Source: Lachnospiraceae bacterium (GTDB taxonomy: Bacteria; Bacillota; Clostridia; Lachnospirales; Lachnospiraceae). From it: a stretch of DNA of 33,329 nucleotides. Within the stretch, counting starts at the first letter, position 1. Every line of letters starts with the position of its first letter. The notes under the pieces were generated by a model. The model searched no databases, was not told the DNA's origin, and was given only the letters and a program-made list of their open reading frames with translations. The position numbers were made by a program, and so were the translations under genes. Positions 7,912-13,897 of this stretch are shown one piece after another. The stretch is from assembly GCA_017440375.1 (NCBI GenBank), contig JAFSHK010000049.1:1-33329 (forward strand), written 5' to 3'.

Positions 7912-8532
7912 ATGAAAAATCTACTAAACTATCAATCCAGCGAATATGACTGTGGTCCAGTCACCCTGACAAATGCTCTCCGCTATCTTTTTGACCGCGA
8001 AGAAATTTATCCAGATATCATTAAGTATATTATGCTCTATTGTCTGGATTCTTATAACGAAGAAGGGGAACCTTGCAAACACGGTACTTCCCGTACTGCT
8101 ATGCTGTTTCTTGCTAACTGGCTCAATCATTTCGGTGAAATCAAGAATTTCCCGATTTCCTGTCAGTTTATGTCCAGCAAAGATGTACATATTGAAAAAG
8201 GAAATAAGATATATACCGCTTTAGAACAAGGCGGCGTTGTTGTGCTTCGCCTTTTCTTAGATGTTGCACACTATGTACTTTTAACAGGTGTCGAAGGTGA
8301 TAATATTTACTTATTTGACCCATATTACGAAGAAATTGATGACCCAAATCTGGATGATGAGTATTCCGAACCGGGAATTGCCTTCATAACTGACCAGCCC
8401 AAACGCGCTAACCGCCTCGTTTCCATTGAGAAATTAAACCGCGTCACCAAAGGCTACTATGAAATGGGCCCCTGCGACAAACGCGAAGCAATGATTGTCT
8501 TTAACACACTCACCCAAAAGACAAACGAATAA
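7912..8532 (+). CDS. C39-like papain-fold cysteine peptidase family protein
   Basis: A 206-residue protein of the papain-like C39 type. It has the nucleophile motif Y-D-C-G-P with Cys14, a histidine in V-A-H-Y-V-L-L-T-G (His120), and an acidic residue in L-F-D-P-Y-Y (Asp136). These are the Cys/His/Asp positions expected for a C39-like triad. No signal peptide, membrane helix or transporter domain is present, so it looks cytosolic and stand-alone rather than part of a bacteriocin exporter. The ATG at 7912 is chosen because the cysteine motif follows at the usual short distance; AAAGGA lies about 15 bases upstream, which is a loose fit. Substrate and role are unknown. The gene is divergent from oppA and convergent with spoVT. 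Confidence 0.7.
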   Translation: MKNLLNYQSSEYDCGPVTLTNALRYLFDREEIYPDIIKYIMLYCLDSYNEEGEPCKHGTSRTAMLFLANWLNHFGEIKNFPISCQFMSSKDVHIEKGNKIYTALEQGGVVVLRLFLDVAHYVLLTGVEGDNIYLFDPYYEEIDDPNLDDEYSEPGIAFITDQPKRANRLVSIEKLNRVTKGYYEMGPCDKREAMIVFNTLTQKTNE

Positions 8533-8554
8533 CATCTCTTAACATAACCAAAAC

Positions 8555-8581
8555 GGAGAATGGCACTGATTGCCATTCTCC
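8555..8581. other. Perfect 11-bp hairpin downstream of the C39-like gene
   Basis: GGAGAATGGCA (8555-8565) and TGCCATTCTCC (8571-8581) pair perfectly around a 5-base loop. No T-run follows on either strand, so it is not a standard terminator by itself. It stands in tandem with the terminator-like hairpin at 8594-8639 and may be an RNA-stabilising element. Confidence 0.5.
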
Positions 8582-8593
8582 CGGACAAAACAT

Positions 8594-8639
8594 AGAGTTT
8601 CTTTGACAGAGTTTTTTACTGTCTTAGAAACTCTTTTTG
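8594..8639 (+). terminator. Terminator of the C39-like gene
   Basis: AGAGTTTCT (8594-8602) pairs with AGAAACTCT (8626-8634). An inner GACAG/CTGTC stem is separated from it by a two-base mismatch on each side. The structure is followed on the plus strand by TTTTTG. It lies between convergent genes and ends 3 bases before the spoVT stop, so it may slow transcription from both sides. Confidence 0.7.
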
Positions 8640-8641
8640 TC

Positions 8642-9187
8642 CTATTGTTCCATCTGTCTTCCCAAAAATCCTGCTGCCGACTGAATCAACTTCTGCTCTA
8701 CTTCTCCCATTTTGGACTTGCTGTCTGTTTCCAACAAAATAACAGAACCTATTACATCACCTTCACAAATAATCGGGCTAATAGCTTCATGTTGATATTC
8801 TTCATCCACTTCATGACAAACAGAAATAAAATTTCTGTCTCCCTTTGTTGCCATCACACTTTCTCTGTTGTTAATCTTCTCTTCCAGTTCTTTACTAAGA
8901 GCCTTGCCAAGCATGCTTTTCATACCACCGGAAACAGCGATGAATTGATCTCTATCTGTAATCATTGCAATATGACCGGATACCTGCGCCATACTATCTG
9001 CATACTGTTTTGCAAATGTTCCCATCTCTCCAATGGGTGAATATTTTTTCAAAATAATCTCGCCTTCTCTATCTGTATATATCTCAAGCGGATCTGCTTC
9101 TCTGATACGCAGTGTCCGGCGAATTTCCTTCGGAATAACAATACGTCCGAGGTCATCTATACGGCGTACTATGCCTGTTGCTTTCAT
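8642..9187 (-). CDS. spoVT: Stage V sporulation protein T, AbrB-type regulator
   Basis: A 181-residue protein close to the usual SpoVT length. The N-terminal AbrB/MazE swapped-hairpin DNA-binding domain is at about 1-50 (MKATGIVRRIDDLGRIVIP, then KEIRRTLRIREADPLEIYTD). A GAF-like C-terminal domain at about 56-180 is the SpoVT ligand/tetramerisation part. SpoVT tunes forespore genes late in sporulation in Bacillus, so the organism is probably an endospore former. The ATG at 9187 is chosen over the ATG at 9202: GGAGG lies 9 bases upstream of it and the family starts exactly at MKATGIVRRIDDLGR. I did not find a convincing sigma-G promoter. Confidence 0.93.
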   Translation of the reverse strand: MKATGIVRRIDDLGRIVIPKEIRRTLRIREADPLEIYTDREGEIILKKYSPIGEMGTFAKQYADSMAQVSGHIAMITDRDQFIAVSGGMKSMLGKALSKELEEKINNRESVMATKGDRNFISVCHEVDEEYQHEAISPIICEGDVIGSVILLETDSKSKMGEVEQKLIQSAAGFLGRQMEQ

Positions 9188-9314
9188 AAAAAATACCTCC
9201 ATTTAAAACTATTATCTAAGAACCAAGTCATATTTTAACTTTTTTGTTCTAGTCCTATTATCTGTAAATGTTGGCATTTTATACCTTGCTTTTGTCTGTG
9301 GTATTACTTTTTGG

Positions 9315-10124
9315 CTACTCATTCATAACTCTTTCAAGTTCTCCCTTTAGATACAGATTTTCTTTTGTCCCGTAGATAATTGGTGTAATCTTTCCCTCTT
9401 TAACCAAATAGGACAAATTCTGTCTTGAGCATTGCAACATATCACTCGCTCCGGTTGCGTCCACCACATTCCTGCGTACAAAACCATAAAAATCATTTGC
9501 TGTCAAAGGCAATAACAAACCGATTATCCTCAAATCAGAAGTTGGGATTTCAATGGACTCATTAAAAGAAATACTATATCCACCAATGCCCACTTTTACA
9601 CTATTAAACAATTCTCTATTCTTCAAAACATGAGAAATATCCTTGTATTTGTCAACAAGCTTTGCAATATCTACCATTCTTACGGTATTGTCTCTAAACA
9701 TACATACTAGTTGGTTACTCTCCGCCGGAAAACATTCCAATACATTCTTCCTCATTCTGTCCTTAATATCTTCCGGAATCTCCTCCACCTCCGCAATGTA
9801 ACAACTATCCTGAGAGCATCTTCCCTTCGACAAATAAAGAAGAGCCATTTCACTATACCCTTTCAACTTATGATTTTTAAGAATACTGCCAATATTTTGT
9901 CTTCCACTAGGAATTACTCTTTCTTTAACCCACAAAAGGCTAATGTCCCGCGAAACGGTATATATTCCTTTTCTAACCAATCCTTGAAACAATAGCGGAG
10001 CATCCCATTCATCTAAATCCTTACACAATTCAATTATAAAACTTTCTGCCTTTTCATAATAAAACAAATAGCCAATTGCAGATGTTCTATTCAATTCTTC
10101 ATCATAAATTGCATAACTTTTCAT
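9315..10124 (-). CDS. Multi-domain HTH protein paired with HipA-like kinase (candidate antitoxin/regulator)
   Basis: A 269-residue protein I do not recognise as a named family. The N-terminal part (about 1-115) ends in RVIPSGRQNIGSIL, GYSEMALLYLSKGR; this loosely recalls the small N-terminal subdomain of HipA proteins. The middle (about 140-200), with NTVRMVDIAKLV and ELFNSVKVGIGGYSISF, resembles a DUF2442 domain. The end (about 225-262), ATGASDMLQCSRQNLSYLVK, looks like an excisionase/MerR-type helix-turn-helix. The start ATG at 10124 has AAGGTGG 7 bases upstream; GTG at 10130 is possible. It overlaps the 3' end of the kinase gene by 23 bases, so the products are probably made together and may interact. 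The domain calls in the first two parts are inference. Confidence 0.6.
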   Translation of the reverse strand: MKSYAIYDEELNRTSAIGYLFYYEKAESFIIELCKDLDEWDAPLLFQGLVRKGIYTVSRDISLLWVKERVIPSGRQNIGSILKNHKLKGYSEMALLYLSKGRCSQDSCYIAEVEEIPEDIKDRMRKNVLECFPAESNQLVCMFRDNTVRMVDIAKLVDKYKDISHVLKNRELFNSVKVGIGGYSISFNESIEIPTSDLRIIGLLLPLTANDFYGFVRRNVVDATGASDMLQCSRQNLSYLVKEGKITPIIYGTKENLYLKGELERVMNE

Positions 10125-10932
10125 ATTCACACCACCTTGCCCAAAGCATATCCCATATCTTTTTCAAATGCATTTCCGATAATACAGGCGATAAATCTGC
10201 ACACAATATTTCTTTATCCTGCGGTTTTAGTACATATGGAAAAACAGTAGTTTTATCTGCAACGAGACATAAATTATCAAAAGTAGAACGACTACCGATG
10301 AAATTCTGACACGGTTTATCTGCCAATATATCAAACTGTTCTATTTCTTCATCACTATAACAGGAACACAAGAAAGACAAACCGTGATCAAATAATGGTG
10401 CAATTCTTATAGTATGTTTTCGTCCATTTCGAAGCACCTCTATATTAGCACCATGTCGATCTCTATTTAATATCAAATAATCCACCACCAGCATAGTATC
10501 AATATACTTTTGCCAACCATTATTCACACAAAACTCATAACGTGATTCATTCTCTTTTCTATTAATTTGATAATAGTTATCCAGTGCAGATTTCGTTTCT
10601 CCGCGCCTCTTAAAATCATTTGATGCGCACAGCCATGTATCATAGACTTTTCCATCCATCTCAATATCTGCATGAATGAGCTGATATTCCAAATGCTCTA
10701 CCCCCAAAATAGTAAGCAGACGGTCTACAATGATTTCATTCACACATTCATGACCAATAATTCCTTTTTCACTATCAAAATTGGATAACTTATAATATAT
10801 TTTCTCTCCAGCTACCACAGACTGGGACTTTAAAAATGTTCCGGCTGTGCCACTTGAATTTCTTGCATGAGACCACTTAAGATATGTAAGATCCTGTTTC
10901 TCTATAATTACCTTCTGTTGCATTCCAACCAC
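10102..10932 (-). CDS. Compact HipA-like serine/threonine kinase domain protein
   Basis: A 276-residue protein with HipA-type kinase hallmarks. These are a Gly/Ser-rich segment SSGTAG (about 26-31), a likely ATP-contacting Lys48 (YYKLSNF), Glu62/Glu66, the catalytic loop L-N-R-D-R-H-G-A-N at 155-163 (Asp158, Asn163), and the metal aspartate in P-L-F-D-H-G (Asp182). HipA kinases phosphorylate cytosolic targets such as aminoacyl-tRNA synthetases and can arrest growth. The N-terminal HipA subdomain is missing, making the protein much shorter than classic HipA (about 440). GTG at 10932 is used, with GGAGG 4 bases upstream; ATG at 10923 is an alternative. It is the first gene of a two-gene unit with the HTH protein, downstream of a palindrome-covered promoter. 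Its target is unknown. Confidence 0.72.
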   Translation of the reverse strand: MVGMQQKVIIEKQDLTYLKWSHARNSSGTAGTFLKSQSVVAGEKIYYKLSNFDSEKGIIGHECVNEIIVDRLLTILGVEHLEYQLIHADIEMDGKVYDTWLCASNDFKRRGETKSALDNYYQINRKENESRYEFCVNNGWQKYIDTMLVVDYLILNRDRHGANIEVLRNGRKHTIRIAPLFDHGLSFLCSCYSDEEIEQFDILADKPCQNFIGSRSTFDNLCLVADKTTVFPYVLKPQDKEILCADLSPVLSEMHLKKIWDMLWARWCEYEKLCNL

Positions 10933-10967
10933 GTCACCTCCAAGTTGATTGCTTTTAACACATCTTA

Positions 10968-10998
10968 ATTTTGCATTTCCATTTGACGTGCGTCAAAT
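10968..10998 (-). promoter_or_regulatory. Promoter with palindromic operator for the kinase/HTH pair
   Basis: An 18-bp perfect palindrome, ATTTGACGTGCGTCAAAT (10981-10998), contains on the minus strand a -35 TTGACG (10991-10996). A -10 CAAAAT (10968-10973) follows at 17 bases. A protein bound to the palindrome would block the -35, as expected for autoregulation, perhaps by the HTH partner encoded downstream. The promoter is a moderate match (5/6 and 4/6). Confidence 0.6.
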
Positions 10999-11235
10999 AT
11001 TTTCGCACAATATACTAATAAGAAAATGCAATATATGAATGCGCATATGTACCACTATAACATCCCGTCCTCTCATCCAGTTTTTAATTATATCATTCGT
11101 CTCATTGCTTTTATATTTAGCATTGTCTGTCAGGGATATGTATTCATTTTCAAAATCAGCAGTATAAATATCGATGTTGTTATCTACATAACAATAATTT
11201 GTATCTATAAATTCTGAAATTTTTCTAATTCTCAT
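10993..11235 (-). CDS. Doubtful small ORF downstream of the beta-lactamase-like gene
   Basis: An 80-codon frame beginning MRIRKISEFIDTNYCYVDNN. Its ATG overlaps the last codons of the class D beta-lactamase-like gene. The first 50 residues are polar and Asp/Asn-rich and the last 15 are hydrophobic. There is no recognisable family, and the stop falls inside the palindrome of the next promoter. It may be a real, translationally coupled small protein, a decayed gene end, or chance. I see nothing that decides between these. Confidence 0.3.
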   Translation of the reverse strand: MRIRKISEFIDTNYCYVDNNIDIYTADFENEYISLTDNAKYKSNETNDIIKNWMRGRDVIVVHMRIHILHFLISILCENI

Positions 11236-12199
11236 TAGCAAATTTTTTCTTTACTATTTCTCTTGCCATGTTCCCAGTTGCAAGCTGCGTAGCATCATCA
11301 CTTATTATATATACCGCAAAATAGTATGTATGCTGTTCTTTCTCGGCAACACCAACATACCACCCTTCCTTATTTTGGTTTGTTCCAGTTTTGCCATATA
11401 TTGAATACCCGTTCACCTCATCATGCAGCATAACACCTTTCATAATATCTACTTCGTGTTCAGAATAAATACTTTCTTCACCTAATGCTTTTTGCAAAAC
11501 CTGGACTTGCTCCAATGGCGATATCTTTAAGGATGATGCCAACCAAAATCCATTCAATTCCTCACCCGGATTAAGACCAGAGCCAGACCACTCAGATATG
11601 TCACAGTTTCCATAGGACAATTTATTCAGTTCTGATTGAACCTCTTGTTGTCCAACTGCATCAATGATTTGTCTGAAGTACCAGATACAAGATGTTTGGA
11701 AGGCATCCTTCAAATTAACATTCTGATTCCATGAATCGACAGGATATATCGTACCATTGTAATCCATTGTAGAATTCTCATCCACAACTACACTGTTCCT
11801 TAATCCCATCAATGTCGCCACCAGCTTGAATGTTGAATACGGTGAAACCCTTGTTTCTGCTAAAGTTTGATTATATATAGAATATTCAGTCGTTTCTTTA
11901 TTATACAGTACAAAACACCCATTCACTTCGTCAAAGATATGGCTTAAATCTACTTGGACAATGGACATTTCCGGCTCAATAGTTATCTGTTCCTCTTTAT
12001 TAGTGTTGTTCATTGTTACTTTATTATCTACATTCTCGATAATATCAAAATTACTTTTATTCGCCATTGCACCGCCATTATGAACGTCAATAGAATCTGT
12101 GCCGACATATCTAGTGGTATATATAAAACTACCTATTAAAATTAAAATCATCAAAATAATTCCGACCAAAACAAGTGCGTAACGCTTCCACTTAGTCAT
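11225..12199 (-). CDS. Membrane-anchored class D beta-lactamase-like / penicillin-binding protein
   Basis: A 324-residue protein with an N-terminal membrane anchor (about 7-28, YALVLVGIILMILILIGSF), an Asn-rich linker to about 75, and a class D (OXA-type) penicillin-recognising domain. Motifs are S-T-F-K with nucleophile Ser122 and Lys125, S-C-I at 170-172 in place of S-x-V, Y-G-N at 196-198, K-T-G at 270-272, and G-W-Y-V-G around Trp280. Hydrolysis of beta-lactams is plausible. A penicillin sensor domain (BlaR1 type) has the same fold, but no metalloprotease part or blaI-like neighbour is present. The start at 12199 has GGGAGG 5 bases upstream; the frame open to 12271 is ignored. No lipobox cysteine is seen, so it is tethered by the helix. 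Confidence 0.82.
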   Translation of the reverse strand: MTKWKRYALVLVGIILMILILIGSFIYTTRYVGTDSIDVHNGGAMANKSNFDIIENVDNKVTMNNTNKEEQITIEPEMSIVQVDLSHIFDEVNGCFVLYNKETTEYSIYNQTLAETRVSPYSTFKLVATLMGLRNSVVVDENSTMDYNGTIYPVDSWNQNVNLKDAFQTSCIWYFRQIIDAVGQQEVQSELNKLSYGNCDISEWSGSGLNPGEELNGFWLASSLKISPLEQVQVLQKALGEESIYSEHEVDIMKGVMLHDEVNGYSIYGKTGTNQNKEGWYVGVAEKEQHTYYFAVYIISDDATQLATGNMAREIVKKKFANEN

Positions 12200-12298
12200 A
12201 CTCTCCTCCCTTTCATAAGCCCCAATTTCTATAAACCTCAAAGAATGACATTCCTCTGTCATCGAAAGCATCCTTCGCCGAATCTAAAGTACGGCTTT

Positions 12299-12328
12299 AT
12301 TTTAGTCTTGGTCTACAAATTTTGTCAA
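12299..12328 (-). promoter_or_regulatory. Candidate promoter of the beta-lactamase-like gene
   Basis: TTGACA (12323-12328) and TAAAAT (12299-12304) on the minus strand are separated by 18 bases. The -35 overlaps the TGA stop of the upstream dehydrogenase. A small inverted repeat TAAAG/CTTTA (12285-12299) lies just downstream of the -10. No TACA-TGTA type BlaI operator is seen. Confidence 0.55.
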
Positions 12329-13089
12329 TTCATTCCCATCGACAAAATTGTGATTTTTTGAAATAAACTATCCGGCAATATTGTCTTAAAGAAAACAAAT
12401 GTATGTGAAAACTTTCCTACTAAATATCTTGCCTTGTTTTTCCTTTTCGTTACAATCCTTCCTACGAGTTTCGCAACATTATCCGGATTCGTTAATACTT
12501 GCTTGCCTTTTCCATATCTTTTTTCATAATATTGTGCTGCCAAATCTGCATCTTCGCAATACGCTGAATTTTTAGCCGTTTCACGAATATTCTGTGCTGC
12601 AATGACTCCCCAATCAGTCTGTATCATTCCCGGTTCTATCAATACTACTTCAATATTGTATTTTCGTAATTCCATGCGTAATGCATCACTAATAGACTCC
12701 ACGGCATATTTGGTTGAATGATACCATCCTCCAAACGGAGAAGTAAACCTTCCACCCATAGAAGAAATATTTATAATTTTACCGTAATTATGCTTTCTCA
12801 TAGCCGGCAATACCAATTGAATCATTCGCCCCAGACCAAAAACATTTACTTCATACTGTCTTTTCACCTCTTCCATCGGAATATCCTCCACTGCTCCGCA
12901 CGAACCATACCCCGCATTATTTATAAGTATATCTATTCTTCCCTCTTTCTTTAGAATATTTTCCACACATGCACACATCGACTCCTCATTCGTGATATCC
13001 AGTGCAACAATGTTTCCGCCTCTGGCTTCAATTTCTTTCATCGGTTCGATTCTTCTTGCTCCGGCATAAACACAAAAACCTTTCTCCAT
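12325..13089 (-). CDS. Short-chain dehydrogenase/reductase lacking its N-terminal cofactor motif
   Basis: A 254-residue SDR-family protein. Visible family features are N-N-A-G at 57-60, the catalytic serine in I-N-I-S-S (109-110), and Y-x-x-x-K (Tyr123, Lys127) with the following helix. The reading frame starts at MEKGFCVYAGARR, which corresponds to the second strand of the fold. The first strand and the TGxxxGIG dinucleotide loop, about 25-30 residues, are absent, and the 20 bases between ATG and operator leave no room for them. A ribosome site (AGAGGA) precedes the ATG, so the shortened protein may be made, but NAD(P) binding should be impaired. It may be a decaying gene after a 5' deletion. 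It is divergent from a TetR gene that probably controls it. Confidence 0.75.
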   Translation of the reverse strand: MEKGFCVYAGARRIEPMKEIEARGGNIVALDITNEESMCACVENILKKEGRIDILINNAGYGSCGAVEDIPMEEVKRQYEVNVFGLGRMIQLVLPAMRKHNYGKIINISSMGGRFTSPFGGWYHSTKYAVESISDALRMELRKYNIEVVLIEPGMIQTDWGVIAAQNIRETAKNSAYCEDADLAAQYYEKRYGKGKQVLTNPDNVAKLVGRIVTKRKNKARYLVGKFSHTFVFFKTILPDSLFQKITILSMGMN

Positions 13090-13108
13090 TCTATTTCCTC
13101 TTTTTAAT

Positions 13109-13121
13109 CAACACTGTGTCA
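13109..13121. promoter_or_regulatory. TetR-type operator, second (imperfect) copy
   Basis: CAACACTGTGTCA on the plus strand matches the perfect site at 13145-13157 in one half (TGTCA) and in 3 of 5 bases of the other. Its centre is 36 bp from the other centre, and it lies between the -10 and the start of the dehydrogenase. Confidence 0.5.
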
Positions 13122-13129
13122 ATAAACAC

Positions 13130-13158
13130 ATTTTATCACCTATCTGACATAGTGTCAA
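13130..13158 (-). promoter_or_regulatory. Promoter of the dehydrogenase gene
   Basis: TTGACA (13153-13158) and TAAAAT (13130-13135) on the minus strand have a 17-base spacer, 11 of 12 consensus bases. The perfect palindrome at 13145-13157 covers most of the -35 and the adjoining spacer. Confidence 0.7.
13145..13157. promoter_or_regulatory. TetR-type operator, perfect palindrome
   Basis: TGACATAGTGTCA is a 5-bp perfect inverted repeat (TGACA/TGTCA) around a 3-base centre. It lies between the divergent TetR and dehydrogenase genes and overlaps the dehydrogenase -35. The adjacent TetR protein is the likely binder. Confidence 0.6.
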
Positions 13159-13162
13159 TTAT

Positions 13163-13190
13163 TTGCAAAAAATTTTTTTTTTGATATAAT
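13163..13190 (+). promoter_or_regulatory. Promoter of the TetR gene
   Basis: The extended -10 TGATATAAT (13182-13190) has TTGCAA (13163-13168) 16 bases upstream as a partial -35. It begins a few bases from the palindrome at 13145-13157, so the regulator could also control itself. Confidence 0.6.
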
Positions 13191-13248
13191 ATGACTGTTA
13201 CTACAAATTGAGCAATTTAGTGAAACAAAGGAAGGAAATCAAGGCATT

Positions 13249-13881
13249 ATGGATTTTTTGCGTGCAAGAACCAAAGAACAAATCGACCAACGACGTTTCG
13301 ACATCATACAAGCCTGCGCAAAGCTTTTTGACGAAGGAGGATATGATTTTGTAAATCTGAAATCCATCTCCGAGATGACAGCTATCTCGCGTCCTTCCAT
13401 CTATACCTACTACAAAACAAAAGATGAAATTATGCTAGATATTCTAATTATGAAGTTAACCGAATGGAAAAATGACCTTCTGATTTGGACACAAAAAAAG
13501 GCTCCTTTATCAAAAGAAACCTTTTGTCGTGAATTTACAGATATATTATCCAAGCACGATAGTATGCTAAATTACTTTAGCTTGCTTTATACGATGTTAG
13601 AAAGAAATTGCCGTCTCGAAAAATTGATTGATTTCAAGCAACAGGTTATTCCGCTTTTAGAAACCTTTGTACAAGTAATTCTTACCCATTTTCCTAATTA
13701 TTCTGTACAACAGGCGTCTTTTCTGGTGGAAGAAATACTGGCGTATATACTGGGTATCTATCCAACCACTCATCTGACAGACAAACAACAGGAAGCTCTT
13801 ATACAATCCAATATGAACTATCATGCTCCTGACTTTAAGACCTTATGTGAGTCCGGTCTGCTTGCCTTTTTTTCTCTCTAG
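13249..13881 (+). CDS. TetR/AcrR-family transcriptional regulator
   Basis: A 210-residue TetR repressor. The N-terminal helix-turn-helix is at about 15-60 (RRFDIIQACAKLFDEGGYDF, then SISEMTAISRPSIYTYYKTKDE), which is a textbook TetR DNA-binding domain. The C-terminal helical ligand/dimer domain (about 70-205) is not diagnostic of a ligand. AAGG lies 4 bases before the ATG and a stronger AAAGGAAGG lies further up. Divergence from the dehydrogenase, with two related palindromes between, suggests local control of that gene and autoregulation. Confidence 0.9.
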   Translation: MDFLRARTKEQIDQRRFDIIQACAKLFDEGGYDFVNLKSISEMTAISRPSIYTYYKTKDEIMLDILIMKLTEWKNDLLIWTQKKAPLSKETFCREFTDILSKHDSMLNYFSLLYTMLERNCRLEKLIDFKQQVIPLLETFVQVILTHFPNYSVQQASFLVEEILAYILGIYPTTHLTDKQQEALIQSNMNYHAPDFKTLCESGLLAFFSL

Positions 13882-13897
13882 TGCAAGCAGTTACCTT

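Noticed and set aside
5928-9306. Shared CTGTGGTATT string at the oppA hairpin and at about 9296-9305 as a dispersed repeat
   Set aside because: Only about ten bases match and the second copy lacks the hairpin context; chance is sufficient.
12285-12299. BlaI/MecI operator ahead of the beta-lactamase-like gene
   Set aside because: The inverted repeat is TAAAG/CTTTA, not the TACA-TGTA type, and no blaI gene is near.
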